This document shows, one piece after another, positions 8,111-17,828 of a DNA stretch of 64,000 bases (position 1 is its first letter; every line of letters starts with the position of its first letter). The translations under genes were made by a program, and so were the position numbers. The stretch comes from Streptomyces luteolifulvus (GTDB lineage: Bacteria; Actinomycetota; Actinomycetes; Streptomycetales; Streptomycetaceae). The stretch is from the NCBI RefSeq assembly GCF_008806595.1, contig NZ_VZRB01000005.1, positions 219,584 to 283,583 of the forward strand, given 5' to 3'. The notes below the pieces were generated by a model that saw only the letters and a list, made by a program, of their open reading frames with translations, did no database searches and was not told the origin of the DNA.

Positions 8111-9745
8111 TCAGAGTTTGGCACCGAAGGCCTGCGTCCACCACGGGCCGCCCCCACCGTTGTGGACGCCCACGCCGATGTTCTTGAACGAGCAGTTGAG
8201 GATGTTGGCGCGGTGGCCGGGGCTGTTCATCCAGGAGTCCATTACCGATTCCGGCGTCTGCTGGCCCATGGCGATGTTCTCCCCGTACGTGGACCAGCGG
8301 TAACCGGCCGCGGTGATGCGCTGGCCGGGGTCGGCGCCGTCGGGGTTGGTGTGGTCGAAGAAGTCGCGGGCGGCCATGTCGTCGGAGTGGCCCTGTGCGG
8401 CCTTGTTCAGCTGTGCGTCCTCGGTGAGCGGACCGCAGCCGGCGGCCGCCCGCTCCTTGTTCACCAGCGCGACCACCTGCCCGACGGTGCCCGACGGGGC
8501 CGGCTGCGACTGCGGTGCGGCGGTCGCGGTCCGGGTCGGCCGAGGGGACGGCCGGGGAGCCGGCTCGCTCGTCTTCGTGGCGCGCGGGCTCTTGGAAGCC
8601 GTCGCCTTCTTCGACTTCGACGCGGACGGCGACGGAGACGGGGAGGCCGAGGGCGACTCGAGGGGACCGGATTCCGACAGATCCACGACGGGTGCGCCGG
8701 CGGTGCGTGCGGCGGTCGCCTCCTCGGTGCCGGTCCCCGGGTCGGTGCCGAAGTACCAGAGGCCGCCGCCCACCACACAGGCCGCCACGACGGCACCGCC
8801 GACGGCCCGGCGCCGGATGCGCCGTCGTCGACGGGCCTCGCCGCGGGAGGTCGCCCGTCCGCCCGAGGCACGATGTCCGGCTCCCGGGCCCGATCCGGTG
8901 TGGCCTGCCGAATCGCCGGGCCGGGACGCCGAGTCGGCCGGGGCCATCCACCCGGAGGCGGAGCGCACGCTCGCGAGCAGCGCGGGCGACGCCGCGACCA
9001 GCGCCAGACCCGCCAGCAGCCCCTCCGCGGGCATCAGTCCGCTCCACAGGCCGGAGCAGCGGGTGCAGCCACGGGCGTGCCGGGCTATTCGCTTGCGCCA
9101 CAGCGCCGAGGGCCGGCCGTCCCAGGACGCCAGCACATCGCGCAGTTCCTCGCAGCGCGGCCGCGCGTCGAGCGCCCGCACCACCACGCGCGCCGCCTCC
9201 AGTTGGGCCTTCATCCGCTGCACCCGGACGGCCGTGTGCTCGGGCGACAGCTCCAGGGCCGCGGCGACCTCGGCCCGCGTCAGCTCACCGGCGCACTCCA
9301 GCCACCACAGCGACAGCAGCCCCCGGTCGTCCGGCTCCAGCCAGCGCGTCGCCCGCACGGTCTCCTGGCGCTGGCCGGACAGCTGCAGCTGCACCATGGT
9401 CAGATCCACGAAGTCGGCGCCCGGATCGGCGAGGTCCTCGGCCTGCTCCACCGCGCCCGAGGAGACCTGCCGGTCCTGCCAGTGCCTGCGGACCTGGTTC
9501 ATCGCGATCGCCACGAGCCAGGAGCGGAAGCTCTCGGGCGTCCGCAGACCGCCCAGCGAGTCGAGGGCACGGAGCATGGTGTCCTGCACGACGTCGTCGA
9601 CGTCGACGGAGCCGTTCAGCGCCCGTCCCACGATGTTGTAGACGAGCGGGAGATAGGCACTGACCAGGGCGTCCTGCGCCTGCGGGTCGCCTTCCCGGGC
9701 GGCGGTCACCAGTGCCGCCGACTCCACCCCGTGCTGTGTGCTCAT
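8111..9745 (-). CDS. ECF sigma factor fused to membrane anchor and extracellular CAP domain
   Basis: One 544-aa polypeptide combines functions that are normally separate. Sigma region 2 covers about residues 28-92 (DVDDVVQDTMLRAL, ESFRSWLVAIAMNQVRRHW) and region 4 about 140-192 (LTRAEVAAALELS, TAVRVQRMK). A histidine/cysteine segment at 198-230 (HARGCTRC) resembles an anti-sigma zinc finger. A basic stretch and a transmembrane helix follow at about 314-333, then a Ser/Pro/Lys linker (360-418). A CAP/SCP-like domain fills 420-544 with HSDDMAARDFFDHTNPDG, YGENIA and SWMNSPGHRANIL. The CAP domain should lie outside the cell and the sigma domain inside. Start is ATG 9745 with AGGGAAG upstream. 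Release by proteolysis is inferred, not shown. Confidence 0.88.
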   Translation of the reverse strand: MSTQHGVESAALVTAAREGDPQAQDALVSAYLPLVYNIVGRALNGSVDVDDVVQDTMLRALDSLGGLRTPESFRSWLVAIAMNQVRRHWQDRQVSSGAVEQAEDLADPGADFVDLTMVQLQLSGQRQETVRATRWLEPDDRGLLSLWWLECAGELTRAEVAAALELSPEHTAVRVQRMKAQLEAARVVVRALDARPRCEELRDVLASWDGRPSALWRKRIARHARGCTRCSGLWSGLMPAEGLLAGLALVAASPALLASVRSASGWMAPADSASRPGDSAGHTGSGPGAGHRASGGRATSRGEARRRRRIRRRAVGGAVVAACVVGGGLWYFGTDPGTGTEEATAARTAGAPVVDLSESGPLESPSASPSPSPSASKSKKATASKSPRATKTSEPAPRPSPRPTRTATAAPQSQPAPSGTVGQVVALVNKERAAAGCGPLTEDAQLNKAAQGHSDDMAARDFFDHTNPDGADPGQRITAAGYRWSTYGENIAMGQQTPESVMDSWMNSPGHRANILNCSFKNIGVGVHNGGGGPWWTQAFGAKL

Positions 9746-9900
9746 CAAAAGCTTCCCTGTCCTCGACGTCGAACGGTGCTGTCCGATGCATGGGAGATCT
9801 CTCGATGAGGCTCGGATAACAGTTCTTCGGACATTCGCTCGACGAGAGCCTTCACGGACCGGCCCGGCGGCGCAATGGAGGACGTCACATCTGGGTCACT

Positions 9901-9926
9901 GAGCCGAGGCGGACCGCCTCGGCCTC
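9901..9926 (-). terminator. Probable terminator of the CIS operon
   Basis: A 9-bp inverted repeat (GCCGAGGCG at 9903-9911, CGCCTCGGC at 9915-9923, 3-nt loop) lies about 40 nt past the stop of the giant last gene of the CIS block. The rest of the 9746-9963 gap should also hold the promoter of the sigma-CAP gene; no ECF-type consensus was clear by eye. Confidence 0.6.
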
Positions 9927-9963
9927 ACGGGCAATCCGTGGTCATGGCAGGACAATTCCGCGG

Positions 9964-12900
9964 TTACGGCAATGTCTGCGCAAGTGCGTCGAAATCCTTC
10001 AGAATCTGCTGGAACCGCTTCCTCTGCACCTCCGCCAGTTCCCCGACCGTCATCCCCTGGCGCCAGCCGACGCCGTCCACGCGGATGTCGATGCCGAGGC
10101 GCAGGCCCAGCTGCCACTCTTCGAGGTGTGCGGTACTGCCGTCCCAGACGAACTGGTCGATGTTTGCGCGCAGGTCGGTGACGAACTCGCGGGGCGTTGC
10201 GCCGAAGGACATGTAGTCGGCGAGGAACTGACGCAGCAGGTCGTGGAAAGCGGCGGAGTTGGCGGTGCCCGCCGGGCGTGTCGGCTCTCCCGGGACAGAA
10301 CCACCCCCCACGTGAAGGCCTGCCCTGATCTCTACGATCGGCTTCGGCTCCTCGCCGGGTGCGTACCGGAATCCCACGATCTCGCCGATCGACCACACCA
10401 CGTGATGGGTGGGAGTCCTCAGCTCGTGCAGCACCCTCATCCAATCGTTGGCGCGGGCGATGTCCTTTTTGCGCGCTCTGTCGACGGCGGTGACCATGAC
10501 GTCGCGGATGCGGTCGACGGGCAGCCACTCGTGGTGACTGGGGGTCGCGTCGCGGAAGCAGTCTTTGATCCACGACCGCGTGGCACCCCCTGTGTTCCAC
10601 AGGGCGCTGAACTGCTCGAAGGTGAGTCCGCCCGCCTTCGGCTGCACGACCAGGGCAGCGAGGAACGGCACCACGCCGACGGTCGGATCGCCCTTGCCGT
10701 AGGCGCGTACGGCCGCCGCCAGGCCCGGGTGAAGACTGGAGCCGACGAAGGGGTCGAACCGGCCGTACTGGGCTTCGCCTTCCGCGGTGAGAGAATGCCT
10801 GAAGGCGATCGTCCCGATCTCCGCGCGGACATGGGCATCCGCGTCCGGCGCGAGGCGCGCTTCGCCCGCCAGCCTGAGTTTTTTGGCGGCCGGTTCGCCG
10901 AGCCTGGTCAGGAAGGCAGCCCTCACCATCGAGGGGGGCCGCGTCCTCGGCAGGGTGAACAGGTAGTCGCCGAAGGCCTGGGCGCTGGGCTGCCGCTTGC
11001 TGACCGGGCCCTTGGACGACCCGCTCGTGGGGTCCTCCCCGTAGAAGTAGGACCGCACCAGCCTGGGAATGTCGGGGTGGCCGAGGAACGCGATGGCCTC
11101 GTCCTCGGTCCCGTTGGTCACACCCTCCCACCAGATGCGCTCCTCCGCTCCGGCCGACGGTACGTAGATCACCGGCTTTCTGATCTGCCGTTCCCACCAC
11201 GCCTGGTGCACACGTGCGGCGAAGCGTCGTCCATGGAGCGGAAGTTGGGCGGAGATCTCGACGAGCAGAGTCTCCAGGTCCGCGTCCCGCGATTCACCGA
11301 ACGCCTTGAAGAGCAGCCCCAGGACGCGGGCGATGTCTCTCTGCCGCTGTTCGAGCGCCTCGTCGTCGGAGCGAGGTGCGGGCTGTGCTCCCGGACCCCC
11401 CGGGCGCTGTGCGGCGGCTTCGGCCGCCTGCTGTCGCGCCAGCCGGTCCGCCTCGATGTCGGCATTCGACACCAGGGTGCGCAGCGTGGCGATGTTCGCG
11501 AGTACCTCAGCCCTCTGTTGGTTGTTCGTGAACTTCGTCGGTGCGGCCTGCTCCCACTCGGTCAGCTTCGTTTCGAGGAGAGTGGGCGTGCTGGCGACCA
11601 TCAGGTCGGCCGTCGCGCCGGTGATCTTGATCCAGTGCCGGTGCGACTCACCGGCCGCGCTGAACGTGACGGTCTGGCCGATCTCTGCGTCGGCGCCCTT
11701 GGCGGTTGTCTGCTTCCCGTCCGCCCCACCGAATCCGAGGGTGGCGAGGAGCGCACGGCCCTTGGTCACCAACCAGCCGATCACGGCCTCGGCAATACCG
11801 AAGACGTAGTCCTGAAGTCGCTTGATGACGGCGACCACCTGCTCGGGCAGGTCGCCCAGTCCCACCATGCCCGCCAAGAGGTCGATCACGATCGGCAGCA
11901 GCTGCGACAGGGCGCCCTCGACCGCCTTGGCCATCCCGCCGATGTTGCCGGCCAGGATGTCGGCGGCACCGTTGACCACGGTTTCGACCAACTTGAAGAT
12001 CGAGGCCGCGTTCTCGAAGATCCAGCGCAGCACCTTGTAGATCAGCTCGATGGCCTGCAGAACGGCACCGACGGGGTTGAGCATGCCGAGGATGCGCAGG
12101 GCCACCTGCTTGACCAGCGTCTCGGTGACATAGGCGATGGCGGCGTCGAGGATCTGCTGGAACAGGGCTCCGGGATCGAGTTTCTCCTTGAGCATCTCGA
12201 GGATGCCCTGGGGCCCTTTCTTGATCAGCGCCGAGACCAGGTCCCAGGCCTTCTCGATCAGCGCGACGTCCTTCTCGCCGATGTGCTTGACCAGGATCCC
12301 TCTCATCCGCGCCCAGGTGAGGCCCATGAGCTGGAGGGCGAAGGTGATGATGCTCGGAATGCCGAAGTCGGTGGGAATCTGGACACCCACCGAACCCAGT
12401 CCCCGGAACAGCCAGTTGAAGAACCCCTTGAGCAGGTGGTCGGGGAAATGGTCGAAGAACTGCTGAAACCCCTGGGCCAGGGCCGCGACGAGGTTGTTGC
12501 CGAACTTCTGCGGGTCATCGGCGATGCCCGCCACGACCTGCTGGACACGGTCCACCAGCGCCCAGAACGCGGGCGGCGGAATACCGACGAGCAGCAGCAG
12601 CCCCTCGATGATGGCCTTGACCGGATCGTCGAGGAACTGCTCGACCGCGCTCAGGACTTTGCCGATGAGCCCGCCTGCCGCCTCGCGGAGCTGTTCGACT
12701 TCCCGCTGCACCTGCGCGACCGCCGTCACCGCCTGCTGGGTGAGGTCCTTGGTGAAGTCGTCACGGGTCCGGTCCACCTTGGCGTCGAGGCCGTTGAGCT
12801 TCTCGGTGAACGCCGCCTGCTCCGTCGCCGCCCAGGCGCGCAACTCGGCGGGGAGGTCGCCGAACAGCAGGCCGAGCTGTCGCCGGGCGTCGTCGATGAC

Positions 12901-15051
12901 GGCTTTGGCGGCCGCGATCACCGATTCGACGTCGGCCGAGATCTCCAGCAGCAGGTCACAGACGCGGTCGCCGAACAGCCGCTCCGCACTGTCGTATTCC
13001 TCGGTCACCCAGGCCGGCAGCCCCGCGACGGCATCCCATCCCTCCAGGAGCAGACCGCCGGCTCCCGAGTGACGCTCCTCGATCCACCGCGCCACCCGGT
13101 CCAGCGACTGCCGGAACTCCGTGGAGTGACGCTCCACCCCGGCGCCCCACTTCTCCATCGCCGTCCGTGTGAGCGGTGTGAGCAGGCCGTCCACCCGGGT
13201 CTGCGTCTCGGTGAAGATCTGCTGGGCCCGGCGGCTGACGGACTCCCGTGTCTGCTGCTCGGTGCCGACCATCGCGCTCTGCCGCCCCGTGACATCGGTG
13301 ACGGCGGCCGCTCGTGAGGAGTTGAGCGCCTCCAGCGCCTTGGTCTGGAGATCGGCCATGCCGGTCCGGGCCTGCGCCAGCGCCTCGTCCTGCTTGGCCA
13401 GTACGTCGGCCGGTCGCGTCGCCGCCAACTCACCGAGTTCTTGCTGCCCCTCACGCACCGTGGAGAACGGCGGCTGCGGGATGGGAGCGGACGAGGGCCG
13501 GTCGATCCTCGCATCGGCGACCTTCTTGTCCAGGTCCGCCTTGTCGGCGTCCAGGGACACGTTCTGCGGCGGGATCGGGTCGGGAGCAGCACCGGGCGCC
13601 CCGATTCCCGGGTCGGTCACTTGGCCCGTCGGCGCTACGAGCGGCTGCGGGGTGGTCTCCGGTGTGCCGGTGGGCTGCTCCTGGAGGCCGTCGTAGCCCC
13701 CCGCGGCCCGCGCGGCGTCGCCTTCGACCGAGGTGCTGAGCGATTGCCCGGCGTCCTTGGCCATGGCCTTCGGATCGGCTTCGACGAGGTGTTTCTCGTC
13801 GAGCGGGCGCTTGCTGCGGATGGCGCGGCGGATGTCGTCGCACAGCTGAAGGATCTGCGGGCGCGGGGCCGGCTGCGTACCGAGGGCGTCCGCGAGCGCC
13901 GCACCGGCCCGTGCGGCGGTTTCCACCGGCGGCTCTGTCACGGCTCCGCGGGCTGCCGCGGTGGTGGACTGCGCATCCGGGAGGGAGCCGGCGGAACGGG
14001 CCGCCCGCCGGGCGCCCTTGGCCACTGCGGTGATGCGCTCCTGCTGAGCGGGGGAAGGAGCGTCGGGCGCGGGCGGAATGCGGAGCGCGACCTCCGGCAG
14101 GGCACCCGGGGCCTCCTCCGCCGGGAGCCCGCCGGGTGGCTCGCCGGTCGGGGCAGGGGCAGGCTCGCCCGGTGCTGCCCGGCCCGGGGCCTCCTCCGCC
14201 GGGGCCTGTTCGAGGACGGGGGACGCGGGAGCCGGCGCTGTCCCGACAGCACCGGTCTCCCCCGCGGTGAGGGGGAGTTCGGGCTCGCCGTAGGACACGT
14301 CAGGGCTGATGACGAGGTGGTCCGCGGCCCGGTCGTCGGTGGTCGTGACCTGCCCGTCGGCGGACTCCACCGGCTGCGGTACGACCGGCACGGTGGCCGG
14401 GGGCCCGGGCGGAAGGCCGTTGTCCCGTCCGGCAGTCGCGGCACCGGTCGCTCCGGCCGCGGTCTTCGGCCCCGGGACCGGCATCGTCAGAGACAGAACG
14501 TCCATGGGCCGGGCCCCGTCGCCCGTGTCGACCGCCAGCCGGCCCGGGTTGATCCCGGCGTCCAGCCTGATGCCCACCACGCCCTCGTCCACGGCCACCG
14601 ACGGCAGCGGCACCGTTGTGTTGCCGCCTGCGAGGCCCAGGGCGCCGGTACCGGTCCGTGCTCCGTCCAGCGCCGTACGTCCCCGCCAGGCATCGTCCGT
14701 GTAGCTCAACCGCGCGAGGACGGTGCCGAGGACGGTCACGGTGGCCTCCACCGAGATGCGCCCGGTGGGGGTGCCGTCCTCGGTCACCTCGAAGTGCGCC
14801 GTACCGCGTACGAACGGGGACTCGACAGGCTCGGCCACCCATCCCCGGCCCGCACCCGAGCCGTCCTGCGGGGAGAACCGCCCTGCCGCGCGGCCCCCGG
14901 CCGCCGTGTCCCGGACCGCGCCCGGCGTGCGGCGGAGCGGCTCCCCGCCAGGGGCCTGCCCGGTGGAGCGACGCCGCGCGGGGCCGACCGCCCGGGCCGC
15001 GTGCTCGGCGGCGCTCGCCCGCTGCTCGTGGCCGGCCCGTGTACGTTCCAC
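9964..15051 (-). CDS. Giant CIS-associated protein, candidate cargo/effector
   Basis: The 1,695-aa last gene of the operon, starting at GTG 15051 with GAGGAG upstream and 9 nt after the ATPase stop. Order: basic N-terminus (1-50); a beta-rich segment (75-240); Pro/Ala/Glu-rich linker (270-330); helical region with long coiled coils (540-800); a hydrophobic amphipathic region (800-1110) containing DDPVKAIIEGLLLLVGIPPP and ADDPQKFGNNLVAALAQGF; then a C-terminal part (about 1290-1695) without a motif I recognise. The 800-1110 module resembles one I associate with very large CIS-linked proteins, often with toxin ends. No DUF4157 zinc-protease HExxH was seen. Its last position, size and modular layout favour payload over structure. 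Cargo status is inference. Confidence 0.7.
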   Translation of the reverse strand: MERTRAGHEQRASAAEHAARAVGPARRRSTGQAPGGEPLRRTPGAVRDTAAGGRAAGRFSPQDGSGAGRGWVAEPVESPFVRGTAHFEVTEDGTPTGRISVEATVTVLGTVLARLSYTDDAWRGRTALDGARTGTGALGLAGGNTTVPLPSVAVDEGVVGIRLDAGINPGRLAVDTGDGARPMDVLSLTMPVPGPKTAAGATGAATAGRDNGLPPGPPATVPVVPQPVESADGQVTTTDDRAADHLVISPDVSYGEPELPLTAGETGAVGTAPAPASPVLEQAPAEEAPGRAAPGEPAPAPTGEPPGGLPAEEAPGALPEVALRIPPAPDAPSPAQQERITAVAKGARRAARSAGSLPDAQSTTAAARGAVTEPPVETAARAGAALADALGTQPAPRPQILQLCDDIRRAIRSKRPLDEKHLVEADPKAMAKDAGQSLSTSVEGDAARAAGGYDGLQEQPTGTPETTPQPLVAPTGQVTDPGIGAPGAAPDPIPPQNVSLDADKADLDKKVADARIDRPSSAPIPQPPFSTVREGQQELGELAATRPADVLAKQDEALAQARTGMADLQTKALEALNSSRAAAVTDVTGRQSAMVGTEQQTRESVSRRAQQIFTETQTRVDGLLTPLTRTAMEKWGAGVERHSTEFRQSLDRVARWIEERHSGAGGLLLEGWDAVAGLPAWVTEEYDSAERLFGDRVCDLLLEISADVESVIAAAKAVIDDARRQLGLLFGDLPAELRAWAATEQAAFTEKLNGLDAKVDRTRDDFTKDLTQQAVTAVAQVQREVEQLREAAGGLIGKVLSAVEQFLDDPVKAIIEGLLLLVGIPPPAFWALVDRVQQVVAGIADDPQKFGNNLVAALAQGFQQFFDHFPDHLLKGFFNWLFRGLGSVGVQIPTDFGIPSIITFALQLMGLTWARMRGILVKHIGEKDVALIEKAWDLVSALIKKGPQGILEMLKEKLDPGALFQQILDAAIAYVTETLVKQVALRILGMLNPVGAVLQAIELIYKVLRWIFENAASIFKLVETVVNGAADILAGNIGGMAKAVEGALSQLLPIVIDLLAGMVGLGDLPEQVVAVIKRLQDYVFGIAEAVIGWLVTKGRALLATLGFGGADGKQTTAKGADAEIGQTVTFSAAGESHRHWIKITGATADLMVASTPTLLETKLTEWEQAAPTKFTNNQQRAEVLANIATLRTLVSNADIEADRLARQQAAEAAAQRPGGPGAQPAPRSDDEALEQRQRDIARVLGLLFKAFGESRDADLETLLVEISAQLPLHGRRFAARVHQAWWERQIRKPVIYVPSAGAEERIWWEGVTNGTEDEAIAFLGHPDIPRLVRSYFYGEDPTSGSSKGPVSKRQPSAQAFGDYLFTLPRTRPPSMVRAAFLTRLGEPAAKKLRLAGEARLAPDADAHVRAEIGTIAFRHSLTAEGEAQYGRFDPFVGSSLHPGLAAAVRAYGKGDPTVGVVPFLAALVVQPKAGGLTFEQFSALWNTGGATRSWIKDCFRDATPSHHEWLPVDRIRDVMVTAVDRARKKDIARANDWMRVLHELRTPTHHVVWSIGEIVGFRYAPGEEPKPIVEIRAGLHVGGGSVPGEPTRPAGTANSAAFHDLLRQFLADYMSFGATPREFVTDLRANIDQFVWDGSTAHLEEWQLGLRLGIDIRVDGVGWRQGMTVGELAEVQRKRFQQILKDFDALAQTLP

Positions 15052-15060
15052 ACCTGCTCC

Positions 15061-16428
15061 TCAGCCCGATGCCGGTGGAGGCGTACGCCCGCTCTTGGCG
15101 AAGGCCGCATGGATGCCGGACGCCAGATGCTCCGTTGTCACCGTCCGCCCGTTCGCCGCCGCGGCGTAGGCGGCGGCGAGTGCGGCGTCCCGGATCTCCG
15201 CCCCGGTCAGCTGATAACGCTCGGCCAGGCCGACGAGGTCGATGTCCGGGGCGACGGGCACGGCGGCGGGCAGCACACCGCGCCAGATGGCCAGCCGCTC
15301 CGCGACCCCGGGGGGCGGGAACTCGACGCGCAGGTCGATCCGGCGGGAGAAGGCATCGTCGAGGTTGCCCAGCAGATTGGTCGTCAGCACCACCACACCC
15401 GGATGGCGTTCCACCCGTTGGAGGAGATAGCTCACTTCCTGGTTGGCGTAGCGGTCGCGTGCGTCGGACACCTCGGTGCGGCGGCCGAAGACGGCGTCCG
15501 CCTCGTCGAAGACGAGAAAGCACTCCTCTTCCTCGGCCCAGTCGAACAGCCGCGCGAGATTTTTCTCCGTCTCACCGATGTACTTGCTGACCAGGGCCGA
15601 GACATCGACCCGGTACGCGGGTACGCCCACCGTGCGGCCCAGCACCGCCGCGGTCATCGACTTGCCCGTGCCGGGCGGCCCGTGGAACAGCACCAGGGTG
15701 CCGCGCACCCCGTCGTGCTTCCGGGCGAAGCCCCACTCCTCCAGCACGGTGTGCTTGTGCCGGACGCGTTCCAGAACGGTCCCCAGCTGTCGTCGTACCT
15801 GGCCGGGTACGACGATGTCGTCCAGGGTGTGGACCGTGTCCATGCGGTCGACCGGCAGGTCTGCCGACGGACCGCCGGCGACCGACCCGCCGGTGAGGAA
15901 GGCGACCAGGCTGCGGTGCGGGGTCACCCTTCCGGCGAGCGCGGTCGTCTCGGCCGGCTGGAGGTCGAGCAGGCGGGCGCCGCGCAACCGTCCGTGCGCG
16001 GCCAGCAGGTCCCGGGCGGCCAGCCGGCCCGTGAAGGTACGGCCGCACAGGTTGCGCACCACTTCCCCGGTGAGATGCAGGACACCGGGACGGTCGCTCA
16101 GCAGCCCGTAGTACAGGCCGAACTTCTCGTCGATCTCCGGGGCGACAGCGGCCACCACGGTGAGCGCCTCGGCCGGATCGAGCGCGCAGTCCCTGACCAC
16201 ACGGGCCAGGGGCCCGTCACCCGAGTAGGTGGCCGTGCCGGGCAGCCCCTCCGTCCCTTCCAGGCCCAACGGCCTGGCCATGAGGGCGGCGACGGCGCGC
16301 TCGGGCTCGGTACCCGGTCCCGCGTGGACGGCGAACGCGCGCCGCTCCTCCAGTCGCAACCCGATCACGGCCTCGAGTGCGGTCAGCGCCCGTTGCAGTT
16401 CCCCCATATGGCCTGGTGTCAGCATCAT
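15061..16428 (-). CDS. CIS AAA+ ATPase (Afp15/Pvc15-like)
   Basis: A 455-aa AAA+ protein. The N-terminal 190 residues are a helical family-specific region. The ATPase core has Walker A (GPPGTGKS, about residue 245), Walker B (CFLVFDEADAVFG), sensor 1 (VVLTTNLLGNLDDAF) and arginine finger (SRRIDLRVEF). ATPases of this type are part of nearly all extracellular CIS loci and are thought to act in assembly or loading, not in contraction. The start ATG overlaps the stop of the preceding gene (ATGA at 16428), so translation is coupled. The ORF can be extended much further upstream, but that would run through the tape-measure gene in another frame. Confidence 0.92.
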   Translation of the reverse strand: MMLTPGHMGELQRALTALEAVIGLRLEERRAFAVHAGPGTEPERAVAALMARPLGLEGTEGLPGTATYSGDGPLARVVRDCALDPAEALTVVAAVAPEIDEKFGLYYGLLSDRPGVLHLTGEVVRNLCGRTFTGRLAARDLLAAHGRLRGARLLDLQPAETTALAGRVTPHRSLVAFLTGGSVAGGPSADLPVDRMDTVHTLDDIVVPGQVRRQLGTVLERVRHKHTVLEEWGFARKHDGVRGTLVLFHGPPGTGKSMTAAVLGRTVGVPAYRVDVSALVSKYIGETEKNLARLFDWAEEEECFLVFDEADAVFGRRTEVSDARDRYANQEVSYLLQRVERHPGVVVLTTNLLGNLDDAFSRRIDLRVEFPPPGVAERLAIWRGVLPAAVPVAPDIDLVGLAERYQLTGAEIRDAALAAAYAAAANGRTVTTEHLASGIHAAFAKSGRTPPPASG

Positions 16429-17828
16429 GCCCCGCGCTCGGGTGAGGGCGGCGGGGCGAGGGAACCTGCCGCGAACCGCATGCGGACCGGTGGCGACCAG
16501 GGAAGCGTGAACAGGCCCAGCGGGTAGGGCAGCCTGGCCAGTGCGATGTCGAGCGGCAGCTCTCCCAGCTCCACCCCTACCGTGCCCAGGCCGTCCGTGT
16601 CTTCCTCCAGCAGGGCCGGGCGCAGCAGGAAGCCGGTCCTCAGGTATGCGGCACTCGACCGGGCGAACCCGGGCAGTGAGGCGGCGAATCGGCGCAGAGC
16701 CGCCTCTGCCGGGCGAGCCGCGGCAGCCCCGTCGGGCATCAGTGGCGCCTGCGCGGCCGGATTCCGGCCGGCCAGCACCATGACCAGCGGGTCGCACTGG
16801 AGATCTGTGTCGGCCGGGTCGGCGAGCACGGCGAGGGCGACACGGCGCAGATCTGCCTCTGTGGCGTCCCCGAGAGCACGGGACGCGTCGCGGCCGAGTG
16901 CCCTCGCCGCCTCGTCGAGGTAGTCGGCAAGCCACGGATACAGAAGGACGAGCCCGCCCGCCCTGGACAGGAGCGGACGGCCGGAAGCCGGGGACCCGGT
17001 CGATGCCAGGAGCGATGCGAGGAGAGCCTCGACGTCTGCGGCGTCCGCGCGGGTACCGGCTGTGTCCTCGGCGGCGTGGGCCCGTCGGCCGGCAACCCGG
17101 TCGGCCGGGGAGACGGAGGCGGTGTCGACATGGGGGCTGCCGGGGACGGGTGTGGTGCCCGAAGCGGCGGGTCCCTCGGATGGATCGGGCTGCGCCGGGA
17201 GTTGTCCGGCAGGTGGCGCGCCGAAGCAGTCGGCGGGCGTGCCCGCCAAGGCGGTGCGTACGGCCTGCCGCTCGTCCGGGTCGAGGGCCGACCACAGTGC
17301 GGCAAGCGCGTCCGGGCGTGTTGCCGGCCTGCGCGCAACCCTGCTGAGCGCGGCAGGCGAGAGGCCCATCAGCCGGTGGACCAGATCTGCCGGAAGGCCT
17401 GCGACAGCCTTCTGCTGTGCGGCATCGAGCGGCCGGGAGCCGTGGCCTGCCGCGGTGCCCGGCGGTTCTGCGGGCGCCTCTGCAGGCGGTTCGCCCGTCG
17501 GTGCCGGGTGCGCAACGGGCAGCCGCGCGGCGAGTGCGGCGCGGATGTGTTCGGCCCACAGCAGCACAACGGTTTCGTCGTCGTGGTCCGCGGGATCAAA
17601 ACCGAGGGGTACGACCAGCCGGTCCACCCGGATGTCCGGCCCACCGTCGCCGGACTCCGATCCGGGCGGCGCACCCAGAGCACGGGCCAGTGCCGCGGGC
17701 AGCCGCTCGGTGGCGAGTCGGGCGAGCCGGCCCCGTACGGCAAGAGCCCGCTCCTGGTCCTGCGGGGTCGTGCGGCACCGGATGGTGAAGCGTTCCAGCC
17801 GCAGATCCACCCCGACCGGCCCCGTCAT
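16425..17828 (-). CDS. CIS tape-measure-family protein (CIS_TMP-like)
   Basis: A 467-aa protein with features I associate with the CIS tape-measure family: an N-terminal segment about small motifs (ERFTIRCRT), a long Ala/Pro-rich middle (about 105-265), then a conserved C-terminal half. The latter has GGLVLLYPWLADYL (about residue 290), LRTGFLLRPALLEE and, near the end, LPLDIALARLPYPLGLFTLPW, the usual closing motif. In phage-like systems the tape measure sets tube length. Here the low-complexity middle would be the ruler. It overlaps both neighbours by ATGA (17828 and 16425). Family call is from motif memory only. Confidence 0.72.
   Translation of the reverse strand: MTGPVGVDLRLERFTIRCRTTPQDQERALAVRGRLARLATERLPAALARALGAPPGSESGDGGPDIRVDRLVVPLGFDPADHDDETVVLLWAEHIRAALAARLPVAHPAPTGEPPAEAPAEPPGTAAGHGSRPLDAAQQKAVAGLPADLVHRLMGLSPAALSRVARRPATRPDALAALWSALDPDERQAVRTALAGTPADCFGAPPAGQLPAQPDPSEGPAASGTTPVPGSPHVDTASVSPADRVAGRRAHAAEDTAGTRADAADVEALLASLLASTGSPASGRPLLSRAGGLVLLYPWLADYLDEAARALGRDASRALGDATEADLRRVALAVLADPADTDLQCDPLVMVLAGRNPAAQAPLMPDGAAAARPAEAALRRFAASLPGFARSSAAYLRTGFLLRPALLEEDTDGLGTVGVELGELPLDIALARLPYPLGLFTLPWSPPVRMRFAAGSLAPPPSPERGA

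Noticed and set aside
6806-9808. Plus-strand 1,000-codon frame over the decay zone and sigma gene
   Set aside because: Low-complexity translation without motifs, antisense to the sigma-CAP gene and TetR-side sequences.
10126-16527. Two open frames of more than 1,000 codons on the plus strand across the CIS giant and ATPase genes
   Set aside because: They lack recognisable domains, have antisense composition (runs of Arg, Gly, Gln) and cover well-supported minus-strand genes. Long shadow frames are normal at this GC content.
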